Notes: generated by a model not told the origin, from the letters alone. A DNA stretch of 64,000 nucleotides from Metabacillus dongyingensis (GCF_019933155.2 NZ_CP082944.1:3288001-3352000), one strand, 5' to 3'. Positions 26,252-37,208 are shown, numbered from the stretch's first letter. Made by a program: numbers and translations.

Positions 26252-26422
26252 CTACGTTCTGTAAATCGTAAATACGGCTTTATTTTTATCATCCTGATCA
26301 AGTGCAAGCCCAAACATCAAATTTTCTCTCTTCAACGTCCGATTTAACCCATCGACAATTTTATAGAGGTCATCTGAGTGCTCTATGGTTACGGTTGATA
26401 AAATCTCAATTTTACTTTCCAT
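26252..26422 (-). CDS. ypmA: YpmA (DUF4264)
   Basis: A 56-residue soluble protein (MESKIEILSTVTIEHSDDLY at the start, FTIYRT at the end) of the YpmA family, uncharacterised. The Shine-Dalgarno AGGAGGAATAGGTC precedes the ATG. It is the first gene of a likely ypmA-ypmB-aspB unit, with 11 bases to ypmB. The fold appears alpha/beta and the function is unknown. Confidence 0.9.
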   Translation of the reverse strand: MESKIEILSTVTIEHSDDLYKIVDGLNRTLKRENLMFGLALDQDDKNKAVFTIYRT

Positions 26423-26580
26423 GACCTATTCCTCCTATGCAAAAACAAAAATTGTAACTTATATGTCAGCCTCAAAGGGCAACAATAACAAATACAGACA
26501 ACACAATGTTGTTTTATGTACCCATTATAACAGTATCATTATCAATTAGTGAAAATAAATTTTCTCCTACCCACACCATT

Positions 26581-26609
26581 GCCTGTGCTGCTCGCACAGG
26601 CTTTTTTTT
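26581..26609 (+). terminator. Orphan plus-strand intrinsic terminator
   Basis: GCCTGTGC/GCACAGGC stem with 5-base loop followed by eight T on the plus strand, between two minus-strand genes (dinG, ypmA) with no plus-strand coding gene upstream. The 249-base gap otherwise holds AT-rich sequence. Confidence 0.85.
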
Positions 26610-26671
26610 ATATGCCTATTTTTGTAAGTTTCACATTTTTTTGGCCCTGAACAAACTAATGCGTGACGCCG

Positions 26672-29467
26672 TCATTCATTATTATTCCAGCGGACAATTT
26701 CATTATGAAGGCGCTCCATAGTTTCTACATGGACATCTATGGACGGCAAAGATGCAATAAAGTGTCTGCCGTACTTTGCTTCTATTATTCGCTTATCAAA
26801 TACAAAGAGCAGTCCTTTATCTCTCTCCGTCCTGATCAGTCTGCCGAATCCCTGTTTAAATTTCAGGATTGCTTCAGGAAGTGAATAGTTGTAAAAAGCA
26901 TTTTCCCCCTGCTTTGTGATCTGTTCGCATTTTGCTGCAACAACTGGATCATCCGGCGGAGAAAATGGAAGTCTGACGATAATCAAAGTTGTCAGTTCAT
27001 CACCTGGGAAATCCATGCCTTCCCAAAAAGTGCTCGTTCCAAGAAGAATAGCCTGATCAAATTGACGGAAATTCTTTGTCAGCTTTGAAATGCTGCCGCC
27101 TCCCTGACCCATGATCATAAAATCTTCCAGGCTCGAATCGGCTTTTAAGAGCAGATTTGTTTTTTTCAGCATGTCATAAGCCGTAAACAATACGAGCAGC
27201 TTTCCTTTTGTGGCCTTAGCAATTGTTGAAACATTTTTAGCAATAGCTGCCGTGTATTCATCAAGTGTCACATGCTGCACAGCCGGAAAATCTGAAGGAA
27301 TCATTAATTTTGCCTGTTTTTTATATTCAAACGGCGATTTTATTATAAATGTCTTCGGATAATAATCCGCAAGACCAAGTTCTCTGATCATGTAATCAAA
27401 TGAATGATCTACAGTCAGGGTAGCTGATGTCAGAATCACGCTTTTCATCTCTGCGAAAAATCCATCTGCCAATTGTTCAGATACAGAAACGGGCTGTGAA
27501 TAGACACTGACAGCGTTTTTGGCACCTCTTGATTCGATTTCTATCCATTTGACAGCTTCTAATTGTTCTTTGAAAAAAAGTGTGTCCAAATCCTTGTATG
27601 CATCCCCGAATTTATCAAGCACGGCAAAGTATTCATAAAGAATAAAAGATTCTTCTTCATTTTTTATCTTGTGAAAATCTTCTTTTTGTTTATTCATGAT
27701 TTTCATTAAATCATGGAGCTGAAATTTCACTCTTGCTGCCACCTCTAAAATGGCAAGCCATTTTCTGCTCTGCTTTTGGTTATGTTTAAAACGATGAGTG
27801 ATCCTGTTCGTCTGCACTTCTTTTTCATTTTGAAGGACGTAGCTGTGCAGGGTGCTGAACAGCACTCCATTGTCTTCAACGAGCTGTTTTAAGATGGCAT
27901 CCATCTCAAGAAAGGCATCATTTAACCCATTTTTCGAAAAAAGATCCTGAGTTCTTCGAAGCAAGCCGTTTGTATACAGGTTTCCAAGCTGATTTGTTAA
28001 AGCCTGCAGGGTTAAATAGTGCATTCTTGTACCTAAATGTTCGCATGCGATTCTCTCAAAATGATGTGCCTCATCAATGATCACTTCCTCTACATCATCA
28101 AGTAAATGACTTGATGATGAGATGCTTGAAAGCAAAAGATTGTGATTGGTTATTACAACATCCGCTTTTTTGGCGTTTTCATATGCTCTTTTGAAAAAGC
28201 AGCGCGACAGCCAGGGATTTTTATCTGAATTTGATGATTTCTCATCATAATGAAGTCTTTGCCAGAGCAACTTCCCGCCAGAAGGCAAATTCAGTTCATC
28301 AAAGTCCCCTGTCTCTGTTTCAGTCAGCCATATTAAGAGCTGTGATTTGGTTAAAATATTATCGTAGTTGTAATCATCTTCGTGCAGGTATTTTTCGAAT
28401 TTACGCAGGCATAAATAATGCGACTTGCCTTTAAGAACGGCCATATGGAAGGGCTGATCGATGGCTTTCCGGAGCATTGGAAATTCTTTTGCCATGACCT
28501 GCTGCTGCAAAGCGTTCGTATATGTACTGACTAATACACTTTTTCTTTCTGACATTGCGTAATAAATGACCGGGATTAAATAGGCAAGCGTTTTTCCGGT
28601 TCCTGTACCCGCTTCTATTAACGCATGCTGATGAGATTGAAAGGACTCATAAATTTCCTTCATCATTTTCACTTGCTCTGTCCGCACTTCATACTGCTGA
28701 AATTGTCCTGCAATTGGGCCGTTTCTGCTCATCAGCCGATCCGAAAAGGCCTGAAAATCCTCTGTAAGCCTGCTATCATGATCATGAGCCTGTTTGGAAT
28801 GTTTTTTAATTGCAATTGAGCGAAAGACTTCAATATGCTCAGGTTCACTAAGGTTAAGCAGCCTCTCAGATATGATATCCTCAAGTACATCTTCAATATC
28901 GCTGATAAACGAACGTGATAAACGCTTCAGCGCTTGAAGAGTGGCAGGAGGCAGCCCGACTAGTTTTTTAAGAATATGTACAAACAGCTCCCCAGTTACC
29001 TCAGCATCGCTGTCGGCACGATGGGGATTGTCATGCCTGATGTTCAGCTCTTCGCACAGCTCAGACAATTTATAGCTGTCTGCTCCCGGAAAAACAATCC
29101 TTGATAGCTCAACAGTGTCAAGCACAGGTCCAGTAAATCTCTGCAGCCCGCTCCGCTCGAGTTCTTCTTGTATAAAGGAAAGATCAAAATGAACGTTATG
29201 CGCCACGAAATAAGCATCACTTAAAAGAGCAGAGACTCTTTCAGCAATGTCTTCAAACGGGGCTGCATCCTTTACCATTTCATTTGAAATACCGGTTAAT
29301 TGCTCAATAAAATGAGGGATTGGCTTCAGTGGATTGACAAAGCTTGAAAAACGCTCTGCCACTTTGCCGTTTTCAATCACCACAGCTGCAAGCTGAATAA
29401 TTCGATCCCCTTTCTTTGGAGAATTGCCAGTCGTTTCAACATCTATTACAACAAATCTTTGTTTCAT
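26672..29467 (-). CDS. dinG: DinG, XPD-like helicase fused to DEDDh exonuclease
   Basis: A 931-residue fusion typical of Firmicutes. An N-terminal DnaQ-like 3'-5' exonuclease (about 1-170) begins VIDVETTGNSPKKGDR and includes HNVHFD and HRADSDAEVT. The helicase part has EAGTGTGKTLAYL, DEAHHFERIA and motif VI QGFGRLIRTERDKG. Bacillus DinG lacks the Fe-S cysteine set found in the E. coli enzyme, and I see no four-Cys cluster here. The ATG at 29467 follows GAGGTG; a longer start is rejected. Confidence 0.95.
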   Translation of the reverse strand: MKQRFVVIDVETTGNSPKKGDRIIQLAAVVIENGKVAERFSSFVNPLKPIPHFIEQLTGISNEMVKDAAPFEDIAERVSALLSDAYFVAHNVHFDLSFIQEELERSGLQRFTGPVLDTVELSRIVFPGADSYKLSELCEELNIRHDNPHRADSDAEVTGELFVHILKKLVGLPPATLQALKRLSRSFISDIEDVLEDIISERLLNLSEPEHIEVFRSIAIKKHSKQAHDHDSRLTEDFQAFSDRLMSRNGPIAGQFQQYEVRTEQVKMMKEIYESFQSHQHALIEAGTGTGKTLAYLIPVIYYAMSERKSVLVSTYTNALQQQVMAKEFPMLRKAIDQPFHMAVLKGKSHYLCLRKFEKYLHEDDYNYDNILTKSQLLIWLTETETGDFDELNLPSGGKLLWQRLHYDEKSSNSDKNPWLSRCFFKRAYENAKKADVVITNHNLLLSSISSSSHLLDDVEEVIIDEAHHFERIACEHLGTRMHYLTLQALTNQLGNLYTNGLLRRTQDLFSKNGLNDAFLEMDAILKQLVEDNGVLFSTLHSYVLQNEKEVQTNRITHRFKHNQKQSRKWLAILEVAARVKFQLHDLMKIMNKQKEDFHKIKNEEESFILYEYFAVLDKFGDAYKDLDTLFFKEQLEAVKWIEIESRGAKNAVSVYSQPVSVSEQLADGFFAEMKSVILTSATLTVDHSFDYMIRELGLADYYPKTFIIKSPFEYKKQAKLMIPSDFPAVQHVTLDEYTAAIAKNVSTIAKATKGKLLVLFTAYDMLKKTNLLLKADSSLEDFMIMGQGGGSISKLTKNFRQFDQAILLGTSTFWEGMDFPGDELTTLIIVRLPFSPPDDPVVAAKCEQITKQGENAFYNYSLPEAILKFKQGFGRLIRTERDKGLLFVFDKRIIEAKYGRHFIASLPSIDVHVETMERLHNEIVRWNNNE

Positions 29468-29524
29468 TTTGATACACCTCAATTAATCGAAAAACCAATA
29501 ACGTTATTTTACCACTTATAAAGC

Positions 29525-29553
29525 AAAATCCCCCAATAATCGGGGGATTTTTT
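29525..29553 (-). terminator. Intrinsic terminator of panBCD
   Basis: AAATCCCCC/GGGGGATTT stem followed by a T-rich stretch on the minus strand, right after panD. Confidence 0.85.
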
Positions 29554-29560
29554 AAAATTT

Positions 29561-29944
29561 TTATAGGATGGTTGCCGCAGGCTCCTGACCGAGGAGTTCG
29601 ACAATCTGATTTTTTTCATTCATGATGGCAACCTTGGGTTTATGATCATGAACTTTTTCCTCAGCGACCATTGCATATGAAATTATTATGACGACATCAT
29701 CTTCTTGAACAAGCCTTGCTGCTGCCCCATTCAGGCAAACAACGCCAGACCCTCGCGGACCAGGGATAATATATGTTTCAAATCGTGCGCCATTATTGTT
29801 GTTGACGATTTGAACCTTTTCATTAGGAAGCATATCAACGGCCTCCAGAATATCTTCATCAATTGTGATGCTGCCGACATAATTCAAGTTTGCTTCAGTG
29901 ACTCTTGCACGATGAATTTTTCCCTTCATCATTGTACGAAACAT
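29561..29944 (-). CDS. panD: Aspartate 1-decarboxylase proenzyme
   Basis: Makes beta-alanine for pantothenate. 127 residues; the pyruvoyl cofactor arises by self-cleavage between Gly and Ser in [11 protein letters not shown] (residues 24-25), visible here. [20 protein letters not shown] is the family start. The ATG at 29944 follows GTGGAGGAGATTTTA; the frame's upstream GTG is part of that ribosome binding site. Last gene of panB-panC-panD. Confidence 0.96.
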   Translation of the reverse strand: MFRTMMKGKIHRARVTEANLNYVGSITIDEDILEAVDMLPNEKVQIVNNNNGARFETYIIPGPRGSGVVCLNGAAARLVQEDDVVIIISYAMVAEEKVHDHKPKVAIMNEKNQIVELLGQEPAATIL

Positions 29945-29979
29945 TAAAATCTCCTCCACAGCTGTTTTCTATCTAAATT

Positions 29980-30837
29980 TCATTCGTTATCATTTAAATC
30001 GATTGTAATATTATCAATAAGCCTGGCTTTTGTAAACTTGACTGCAATTGCGAGGATAACCTCCCCCTTCAATTCCGCCAATGCCTTAAGTTCAGGATAA
30101 GAATAGATCTCGACATAATCTATCACGCCATCTGTATGAGCTGACAGATAGGATGTCACTGATTCAATGACCGTTTCTGCTGATTTTTCCCCTTTAAGCA
30201 TCATTTCTCTTCCTGTCTGCAGGGCTTTATAAAGATGCGGGGCCTGTTTTCTTTCTTCTGCAGATAGATAAACGTTTCGGGAGCTTTTTGCAAGGCCATC
30301 CTCTTCCCTTACTGTCTGAATCGGAACAAGCTCAACAGGGAAATGAAAGTCTGAAATGAGCCCGCTGACAACCGCTACCTGCTGAGCATCCTTCATTCCG
30401 AAATAGGCACGGTCAGGACCAACCAGGTTAAAAAGCTTGGTCAGCACCGTTGCTACTCCGTCAAAGTGGCCAGCTCTTGATTTTCCGCATAAAACGTCAG
30501 TCCGCTTTTCCACTTTTACTGTAACGGAAGGCTCGTCTTTGTACATTTCGTTAACTGATGGGGCAAAGATATAATCAGCCCCCGCCTCTTTTGCAAGCTG
30601 TGAATCCCTCTCTATATTTCTCGGATAGGAATCAAAATCCTCATTCTCTCCAAATTGCAGTGGATTTACGAAAATGCTGATGATCATAATTTCATTCTGG
30701 CTTCTTGCTTCTTGCATTAATTTCAAATGCCCTTCATGAAGAAAGCCCATGGTTGGGACAAAGCCGATCGTCTGCTGTGATTTCTTATGGACTTTCATTG
30801 TCTGCTGCAGTTCATTTATCGTAGTAATGATTTTCAT
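29980..30837 (-). CDS. panC: Pantothenate synthetase (pantoate-beta-alanine ligase)
   Basis: ATP-dependent ligation of pantoate and beta-alanine. 285 residues with the HIGH-like [15 protein letters not shown] near residue 26, [18 protein letters not shown] and the KMSKS-like KSSRNVYLS. Its start overlaps the panB stop by 4 bases (ATGA type), so translation is coupled. Confidence 0.96.
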   Translation of the reverse strand: MKIITTINELQQTMKVHKKSQQTIGFVPTMGFLHEGHLKLMQEARSQNEIMIISIFVNPLQFGENEDFDSYPRNIERDSQLAKEAGADYIFAPSVNEMYKDEPSVTVKVEKRTDVLCGKSRAGHFDGVATVLTKLFNLVGPDRAYFGMKDAQQVAVVSGLISDFHFPVELVPIQTVREEDGLAKSSRNVYLSAEERKQAPHLYKALQTGREMMLKGEKSAETVIESVTSYLSAHTDGVIDYVEIYSYPELKALAELKGEVILAIAVKFTKARLIDNITIDLNDNE

Positions 30838-31676
30838 TTAGATTGCGTACCTCCATATAAGGACTGAAGTTCATCATCCTTCATCGTGAAGGTATGTTTT
30901 TGCTCAGGAAAGTGTCTGCTTTTTACCTCTTGTACGTATTCATTCAAAGAAGTTTTTATTTGACCGCCGATGTTCGTGTATTGCTTAACAAATTTCGGCA
31001 CACGGTTCACACCGTATCCCAGTACATCATGATAAACAAGCACCTGTCCATCTGTTTCTGCTCCTGCACCGATTCCGATGACAGGTATATTTAATCTATT
31101 TGAAATTTCTGAAGCAAGCTGTTTTGGAACACATTCAAGCACTAATGCAATTGCGCCTGCTTCTTCGCACTGTTTTGCGTCATGAATTAATTTTTTTGCA
31201 CTTTCTGCATCTTTTGCCTGTACCTTATAACCGCCAAGTACACCAACTGACTGAGGAGTAAGCCCTAAATGGGCAACGACAGGCACCCCCGCGTTTGTAA
31301 GCGCTTCAATAATAACAAGCACATCATCAGCACCTTCAACCTTTACTGCATGCGCCCCGCTTTGCTGCATTATTTCAGCTGCATTTTTTAAAGATTGCTC
31401 TTTTGAAAAGTGATACGACATAAAAGGCATATCTGTCACAATGAAAGTAGAAGGCGCACCTCTTTTGACAGCCTTTGTGTGATGAATCATATCACTTACT
31501 GTAACCGGCACTGTAGAATCATACCCGAGTACAACCATGCCAAGGGAATCACCGACTAAAATCATATCCACTCCAGACTCTTCTGCAAGCTTAGCTGAAG
31601 GAAAATCGTATGCTGTTAGCATCACTATCGGTTCATGCTGCTGCTTCATTTTCATAAAATCTAATCTTGTCTTCAT
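30834..31676 (-). CDS. panB: 3-methyl-2-oxobutanoate hydroxymethyltransferase
   Basis: First committed step of pantothenate synthesis: methylene-THF-dependent hydroxymethylation of 2-oxoisovalerate. 280 residues: [20 protein letters not shown], the metal-binding [26 protein letters not shown] and the conserved VLECVPK glutamate. ATG at 31676 follows GGGAGGGG. A longer frame from 31742 lies across the leader terminator and is rejected. A terminator-bearing leader precedes it. Confidence 0.96.
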   Translation of the reverse strand: MKTRLDFMKMKQQHEPIVMLTAYDFPSAKLAEESGVDMILVGDSLGMVVLGYDSTVPVTVSDMIHHTKAVKRGAPSTFIVTDMPFMSYHFSKEQSLKNAAEIMQQSGAHAVKVEGADDVLVIIEALTNAGVPVVAHLGLTPQSVGVLGGYKVQAKDAESAKKLIHDAKQCEEAGAIALVLECVPKQLASEISNRLNIPVIGIGAGAETDGQVLVYHDVLGYGVNRVPKFVKQYTNIGGQIKTSLNEYVQEVKSRHFPEQKHTFTMKDDELQSLYGGTQSK

Positions 31677-31886
31677 TTTTTCCCCTCCCATTAATTGCAG
31701 AGGAATTTCGTAACCGAAAAGACATGAAAAAACCTTCTTCAAATAGGAAGAAGGATTATACTCATCATATCCAGCCAGCTGTTCATCCCTCTGTCCCAGT
31801 CCGCATTCCGGATCAAGGCAGAACTTTTATTAAAATTGTAAGAAAACTTAGTGCAGGTGCAGTTCCAAATAAGGATACTACCCGAC
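31677..31886 (-). promoter_or_regulatory. Candidate attenuating leader of panBCD
   Basis: About 200 nt of untranslated RNA between a TATAAT (-10, 31891-31896; the -35 is weak) and panB. It ends in an intrinsic terminator (CCTTCTTC/GAAGAAGG plus six T, 31726-31754) only 50 bases before the panB start. An internal stem with bulges (TCTGCC, hairpin TCCG/CGGA, GGGACAGA) could be the sensing part. A pan RNA motif is known upstream of panB in other bacteria; I cannot confirm that consensus here. Confidence 0.5.
31726..31754 (-). terminator. Intrinsic terminator inside the panB leader
   Basis: CCTTCTTC/GAAGAAGG stem with six T on the minus strand. It could serve as birA terminator, attenuator of panBCD, or both. 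Confidence 0.8.
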
Positions 31887-31963
31887 AAGAATTATAACAG
31901 AAAATAAAACGGGAAGCCACTTTATTAGGCTCATGTTAAAGTAATAATATTGGCTAAAACTTA

Positions 31964-32947
31964 CTATGACTGAATTTCGATATCGGCAGAATATATTTTT
32001 TCAATGTTGCCTTCGTTTGTTTCAAGAAGCAGCACACCTTCATCATCTATTCCGATGGCACGCCCGCGAATTGTGCCCTGAAGGGTTCTTGCAATCAGAT
32101 TTTTATTCAGGCTGATGGCATAGCTTTCCCATAGCAGCTTTACAGGTTTAAATCCATGAACTAAATAGCTGGTATAGAGCTTTTCAAAATTCATCATTAT
32201 GGCCTGAATAACCTGTGCTCTGTCCGCTTGCTCACCTGTTTCTGCAGCAATGGAAGTTGCGGTTGCCTGCAGCTCCTCGGGAAATTGATCCAAAGTGTGA
32301 TTGACATTCATACCGACACCGATGATCACGGAATGCACTCTGTCTGCTTCTGCCTGAAGTTCCGTCAGGATGCCGACAATTTTTTTGCCGTTTATGAGAA
32401 TATCATTCGGCCACTTGATTTCTGGTGTGAGGCCTGTCACTTCTTCAATCGCCTGGATTAGTGCGACAGCAGTCAGCAGCGTTAATTGAGGGGTTTTGTT
32501 AATCGGAATCTTTGGTCTTAGAATCATGCTCATCCAAATACCTGTCTGCTTCGGAGAATACCATGCTCTTGCCAGTCTGCCTCTCCCGCTTGTCTGCTGA
32601 TCCGCTACGACAATTGTTCCTTCCTTCGCTCCATCCCCAGCTAATGTGTGGGCAATTTTTTGCGTCGAAGAAAGAACCTCTTCAAAATGGATATGACGGC
32701 CCATAAACTCTGTCTTCAGTCCAAGCTGTATTTCATTTCCGCTGATTTTGTCAGGCTTATAAGTGATCCTGTAGCCTCGCTTTCTCACAGCCTCAAGCTC
32801 ATACCCTTCACTTCTTAAATCTTCAATATGTTTCCAGACTGCCGTTCTTGAGCAGCCAAGTGTTTCACTTAGTTTTTGACCGGATAGAAATTCACCTTCA
32901 GCTTCTGAAAAAGCCTGCAACAATCGTGTTCTTAGATCAGATTGCAC
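31964..32947 (-). CDS. birA: Biotin-protein ligase / biotin repressor BirA
   Basis: Attaches biotin to acetyl-CoA and pyruvate carboxylases and, in Bacillus, represses biotin genes. 327 residues: N-terminal helix-turn-helix (about 5-60, LGCSRTAVWKHIEDLRSEGY), catalytic core with ADQQTSGRGRLARAWYS and IKWPNDILINGKKIVGIL, and an SH3-like C-terminal domain. The start overlaps the cca stop by 16 bases. Confidence 0.96.
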   Translation of the reverse strand: MQSDLRTRLLQAFSEAEGEFLSGQKLSETLGCSRTAVWKHIEDLRSEGYELEAVRKRGYRITYKPDKISGNEIQLGLKTEFMGRHIHFEEVLSSTQKIAHTLAGDGAKEGTIVVADQQTSGRGRLARAWYSPKQTGIWMSMILRPKIPINKTPQLTLLTAVALIQAIEEVTGLTPEIKWPNDILINGKKIVGILTELQAEADRVHSVIIGVGMNVNHTLDQFPEELQATATSIAAETGEQADRAQVIQAIMMNFEKLYTSYLVHGFKPVKLLWESYAISLNKNLIARTLQGTIRGRAIGIDDEGVLLLETNEGNIEKIYSADIEIQS

Positions 32948-34131
32948 GATCTTAACATCTCCTTAATAGCTTCCTTGCTGTTTTCGACTTCATCGTTCAC
33001 AACGGCGAGCTCAATCTTTTTAAGTAACTCACCCATCCACGGGCCAGGCTTTTGACTGCTGAACTGCATCAGGTCAGCTCCGCCAATCGCGAGTTCATTT
33101 TTAGAGTGAATCGGCAGATTTTTATAGAATGCCTGTAGTTCTGCGATTAGCCCTTTTGACATCGTTTCTCCTTTTATTAAACAATAAACGGCTTCCACTT
33201 CAAGAGTGCATGGCAAGCCTGCCTCGTATACGGACTGCCTTGTCAAATCACCCTCCTTGCGTTTCTGCAAATAAAAGATGTTTTTTGCGATCATCCCGAT
33301 TTGTCGGTTTGAAAGCTTCCATTTCTTTAAAAATGCTTCAATGCTGCTTATTTCTAATACATCCAGCAATGCCGTCCATCGTTCTTCATTTGAAGACAAG
33401 CCGCTGATTGGCAGAATACTGGCATTCAGCAGCTGCTGTTTTTTCCCTTCTAAACCTGGAAGGTAATCGATGATGCCTGTATCCGCTACAAGCTTCATCG
33501 CTTCTCCGCTTCCTTCACCTGCCATGATTTTTTCAAACTCTGCCGTTTTTCGCTCGACAGATATATTTTCAAGCAATGGCACTTTTTCGCATATTGCATC
33601 TAGTGTTTCTCTGCTTAAAGAAAACCCTAGCTGGCTGACAAATCTGACCGCTCTCATGATTCTTAACGCATCTTCGGAAAAACGCTCATGCGGACTGCCG
33701 ACTGTGGTAATTATCTTAGCTTCGGCATGTTCTTTGCCTTGAAAAAAATCAATAATGGTTCCTGCATCATCCATCGCCATTGCATTTACAGTAAAATCCC
33801 GTCTTTTCAAATCTTCTTTCAGGGAAGATACAAATGTGACCCCTGTTGGTCTGCGGTTGTCTTCATAAGCAGACTCTGTTCTGAAAGTCGTAATTTCATA
33901 ATGGATGCCATTGACAATTACAATGATTGTTCCATGCTCTGAACCAATATCAATTGTTTTCTCAAATAGAGCTTTAACTTGTTCCGGGGTTGCAGACGAT
34001 GCGATATCTACATCTTTTATTTCTTTTTTAAGCAGCTGATCTCTTACAGAACCGCCGACAAAATAAGCATCAAAACCATGTTCTTTTAACCTTTTTAAAA
34101 CAGGAAGAGCCTCTTGAAATTCTTTATTCAT
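32932..34131 (-). CDS. cca: CCA-adding tRNA nucleotidyltransferase (bacterial, class II)
   Basis: Adds or repairs the 3' CCA of tRNA. 399 residues with nucleotidyltransferase signature [20 protein letters not shown], the [10 protein letters not shown] motif and an [12 protein letters not shown] motif. The ATG at 34131 (MNKEFQEAL) with GTGAGCGGG upstream overlaps the bshA stop by 8 bases. A longer frame from 34215 is inside bshA and rejected. Confidence 0.96.
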   Translation of the reverse strand: MNKEFQEALPVLKRLKEHGFDAYFVGGSVRDQLLKKEIKDVDIASSATPEQVKALFEKTIDIGSEHGTIIVIVNGIHYEITTFRTESAYEDNRRPTGVTFVSSLKEDLKRRDFTVNAMAMDDAGTIIDFFQGKEHAEAKIITTVGSPHERFSEDALRIMRAVRFVSQLGFSLSRETLDAICEKVPLLENISVERKTAEFEKIMAGEGSGEAMKLVADTGIIDYLPGLEGKKQQLLNASILPISGLSSNEERWTALLDVLEISSIEAFLKKWKLSNRQIGMIAKNIFYLQKRKEGDLTRQSVYEAGLPCTLEVEAVYCLIKGETMSKGLIAELQAFYKNLPIHSKNELAIGGADLMQFSSQKPGPWMGELLKKIELAVVNDEVENSKEAIKEMLRSCNLI

Positions 34132-35269
34132 CCCGCTCACCTGAAGAAAGGAGACTATAATACAGAGCCTCATACTGTTTGACAATAATGCTTGAATGAA
34201 ACTCTTCCTTTGCAACTCTCATCGATTCTGAAGCCATTCGGCTGTGCAGCTGTTTGTCCGTCAGAATAGAAGTTGTTTTCTCAGTGATCGTTTTAATATC
34301 TCCTACGTCACATAAGAAACCGGACATTCCGTCTCTAATTACTTCAGGAATGCCTCCAATGTTTGTCGCAACACAAGGAACTCCGCAGGCCATTGCCTCT
34401 AAGAGCACAAGTCCAAAGCTCTCTTTTTCAGAGAGAAGGAGCTTTACATCACTAATGGAATATAACTCTTCCAAGTGATTTTGCTTTCCAAGAAATAGGA
34501 CGTTTTTTTCGACTCCAAGTTCCCTGACAAGCTTGCACACAGATGTCATTTCAGGTCCGTCGCCTACAAGCAGAAGCTTTGATTTTACGTTGTCTAAAAC
34601 ACGTGCAAACACACGGACAACATCCTGAACACGTTTCACCTGCCGGAAATTAGAGACATGGATAATGACCTTTTCGTCTTCTGAAATTCCGTACTCCCTT
34701 TTTAAATGATCAGCGTTCTGTTTTTGATAAATGCGTTCATCAATAAAATTATAAACGGTCTGAATTTTTTTATCAGGGTTCAGCAGATCATAGGTTTGGT
34801 CAGCGAGTGCTCTAGATACAGCTGTAACAGCATCAGATGCTTCAATGCCAAACTTGATCATATTTGAAAGGGATAAATCATGTCCCAAAACCGTAATATC
34901 CGTACCATGCAGAGTAGTGACAATCTTCAGATGATCACCTGTCATTTGTTTGGCCAGGTGCGCGCAAATGGCATGAGGAACAGCATAGTGGACATGAAAC
35001 AGGTCCAGTTCTTCCCGCTTTGCTACTTCTGCCATTTTACTTGCAAGGGCAAGATCGTACGGCGGATGTTTAAAGACAGAGTACTGATTAACATCTACTT
35101 CATGGAAAAAAATATTATGATACATTTTGTTTAATCGGAACGGTCTGCTAGTTGTGACAAAATGTATCTCATGTCCATTTTCAGCCAGTTTTTTTCCAAG
35201 CTCCGTTGCCACCACGCCTGAACCGCCCACTGTAGGGTAGCAGGTTATGCCTATTTTTAATTTCTTCAT
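34124..35269 (-). CDS. bshA: N-acetyl-alpha-D-glucosaminyl L-malate synthase BshA
   Basis: Glycosyltransferase family 4 enzyme joining UDP-GlcNAc and L-malate, first step of bacillithiol. 381 residues with [20 protein letters not shown] near the start, [15 protein letters not shown], and the donor-binding [20 protein letters not shown] and [10 protein letters not shown]. Overlaps bshB1 by 4 bases; with the upstream genes it forms a bshB1-bshA-cca-birA operon. Confidence 0.97.
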   Translation of the reverse strand: MKKLKIGITCYPTVGGSGVVATELGKKLAENGHEIHFVTTSRPFRLNKMYHNIFFHEVDVNQYSVFKHPPYDLALASKMAEVAKREELDLFHVHYAVPHAICAHLAKQMTGDHLKIVTTLHGTDITVLGHDLSLSNMIKFGIEASDAVTAVSRALADQTYDLLNPDKKIQTVYNFIDERIYQKQNADHLKREYGISEDEKVIIHVSNFRQVKRVQDVVRVFARVLDNVKSKLLLVGDGPEMTSVCKLVRELGVEKNVLFLGKQNHLEELYSISDVKLLLSEKESFGLVLLEAMACGVPCVATNIGGIPEVIRDGMSGFLCDVGDIKTITEKTTSILTDKQLHSRMASESMRVAKEEFHSSIIVKQYEALYYSLLSSGERDE

Positions 35270-36006
35270 AAACTGTCACCTATTAAATCTTTGTCGAGCA
35301 AAATCGGGGATTTTGTTAAAAATCCCTCTGCGTACTTAACGCCTGCCTCTTTGCCGAATAAGCGCTCACGGCTCTCAACACTTTCTATATAACCATTAAT
35401 TAATGGCGTGATTAATGAAGCATCACTTTTAATAAACTGACTTTCATATGCTCTTAAACTAGCGAGTTTTTTCTCCATAGTATCTGTTATATCCACAACA
35501 AAATCAGGCTTGTGATACCCATTAATCATGTAATAGTAGAGGCGGTTTACCCGATGAGGCATAAGACCGCCGGGTTCCCTTACCTTTTTCACACCTGCTG
35601 AAAAGCTCGCTTCTTCCACCAATTTCGCACAATTTCCATGATCGGGATGGCGATCTTCGAACCACGGAACAAACACAAGCCGCGGCTTATATTCCCGAAT
35701 AATCGTTACGATCTTTTCAATATATTGTTCTTTCAGGAATAGTCCTCTGTCAGGCAGGTTGAGAAAAATCCGTTTATGTATGCCGAGAATACTTGATGCC
35801 TGTTCTGCTTCTTCCTGTCTGAGCTCTACCGTTCCATTGGATGAAAGCTCAGCTTCTGTTAAATCGCATATGCCAATTTTATAACCCTGCTCTGCGTATT
35901 TTGCAAGAGTTCCACCCATCCCGATTTCGGCATCATCAGGATGAGCTCCGAAGGCAAGGATATCAAGTTTATTCTTTTCCATAGTCGTCATCGATTTCTT
36001 TGTCAT
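35266..36006 (-). CDS. bshB1: N-acetylglucosaminyl malate deacetylase BshB1
   Basis: Zinc-dependent (PIG-L/LmbE family) deacetylation, second step of bacillithiol. 246 residues: the zinc motif [13 protein letters not shown] near residue 22, [13 protein letters not shown] and [13 protein letters not shown]. The start is ambiguous: ATG at 36006 has GGAGATC about 11 bases upstream, while an internal ATG at 35982 ([11 protein letters not shown]) fits the family's N-terminus but has a poor ribosome binding site. It overlaps mgsA. Confidence 0.95.
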   Translation of the reverse strand: MTKKSMTTMEKNKLDILAFGAHPDDAEIGMGGTLAKYAEQGYKIGICDLTEAELSSNGTVELRQEEAEQASSILGIHKRIFLNLPDRGLFLKEQYIEKIVTIIREYKPRLVFVPWFEDRHPDHGNCAKLVEEASFSAGVKKVREPGGLMPHRVNRLYYYMINGYHKPDFVVDITDTMEKKLASLRAYESQFIKSDASLITPLINGYIESVESRERLFGKEAGVKYAEGFLTKSPILLDKDLIGDSL

Positions 36007-36397
36007 TTACAATTGATCTCCAAGTCATATCACCGCGTTCGAGTCCATGAATAAGAATTTCAGCAGTTCCCATGTTTGTCGCAAGCGGAACGGCATATAC
36101 ATCACATAAACGGATAAGAGCTGTAACATCAGGTTCATGGGGCTGCGCTGTCAGCGGATCTCGGAAAAAGATGACCATATCCATTGCATTGTTTGCGATG
36201 CAGGCTCCAATTTCCTGATCGCCCCCGAGAGGGCCTGATTGAAAACGGTGGATATTGAGTCCGGTAGCTTCAGATACTTTAAAACCGGTGGTACCTGTTG
36301 CATATAGCTTGTGCTTCTCAAGGATTCCTTTATAAGCAAGCGTAAATTGAATTAAATCATTTTTTTTCTTATCGTGAGCTATGAGTGCAATATTCAT
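35969..36397 (-). CDS. mgsA: Methylglyoxal synthase
   Basis: Converts dihydroxyacetone phosphate to methylglyoxal, a bypass of lower glycolysis. 142 residues with [34 protein letters not shown], the phosphate-binding [12 protein letters not shown] and [14 protein letters not shown] containing the catalytic Asp. Thirteen bases after dapB, overlapping bshB1. Bacillithiol detoxifies methylglyoxal, so its co-location with bsh genes is meaningful. Confidence 0.96.
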   Translation of the reverse strand: MNIALIAHDKKKNDLIQFTLAYKGILEKHKLYATGTTGFKVSEATGLNIHRFQSGPLGGDQEIGACIANNAMDMVIFFRDPLTAQPHEPDVTALIRLCDVYAVPLATNMGTAEILIHGLERGDMTWRSIVNDKEIDDDYGKE

Positions 36398-36410
36398 CAG
36401 ACATTCCCCT

Positions 36411-37208
36411 TTAGTCGATTAAATTTTCAAGCCCGTAAACCAATACATCAAGTTTCATAACCTGCTCCACACATAATTTTACGCCAGACATGAAGGATGC
36501 CCGATTAAAAGAATCGTGACGGATGGACAATGTCTGACCGTCCCCTCCAAACAAAACTTCCTGATGGGCGACAAGTCCAGGCAGACGGATGCTGTGAACA
36601 TGAATTCCCTGATAATTCGCTCCCCTTGCTCCCTTTAATGTTTCTTCTTCGTTAGGATGGCCCTGTTCTTTTGCCTCTCTCACCATTGAAATCATTTCGG
36701 CTGTTTTAAGACCTGTTCCAGACGGTGCATCAAGCTTTTGATCATGATGCATTTCGAGGATTTCTACGTCGCTGAAGTATTTTGCAGCCATTTGTGAAAA
36801 TTTCATCATTAAAATAGCTCCAATTGCAAAGTTTGGTGCGATAATGGCACCAATCCCCCTGTTTTCGGTAAGCTCTTCAAGCTCTTTTAAATCTGCCTCC
36901 GAAAAGCCAGTCGTTCCCACTACAGGCCTTACGCCATATTCAAGTGCCTTCTTTGTATGGATTTTTCCAATTTCAGGTGTTGTTAAATCAATTAAAACAT
37001 CTGGCTTCGTCTCGGAAAAGCATTTCTCAATATCTGTGTAGATAATGGCGTCACTATTAAAATCATCTGCTTCACTGAGCTTTTGTCCTTCATATTTGTG
37101 ATCAATTACACCGGCAAGAGAAAAGTGTGCTGTTTCCTCTACAAGCTTTACTGCTTCTCTTCCCATTCTTCCCCTAGGCCCTGCAATTACAATTTTGATT
37201 GTTTCCAT
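36411..37208 (-). CDS. dapB: 4-hydroxy-tetrahydrodipicolinate reductase
   Basis: NAD(P)H-dependent step of lysine and meso-diaminopimelate (also dipicolinate precursor) synthesis. 265 residues: nucleotide loop [13 protein letters not shown], catalytic His/Lys region [20 protein letters not shown] and the GTTGF loop. 12 bases after ypjD in the same operon. Confidence 0.96.
   Translation of the reverse strand: METIKIVIAGPRGRMGREAVKLVEETAHFSLAGVIDHKYEGQKLSEADDFNSDAIIYTDIEKCFSETKPDVLIDLTTPEIGKIHTKKALEYGVRPVVGTTGFSEADLKELEELTENRGIGAIIAPNFAIGAILMMKFSQMAAKYFSDVEILEMHHDQKLDAPSGTGLKTAEMISMVREAKEQGHPNEEETLKGARGANYQGIHVHSIRLPGLVAHQEVLFGGDGQTLSIRHDSFNRASFMSGVKLCVEQVMKLDVLVYGLENLID

Noticed and set aside
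31757..31886. T-box riboswitch upstream of panB
   Set aside because: No T-box AGGGTGG core or matching specifier arm; leader is better described as an unclassified candidate attenuator.
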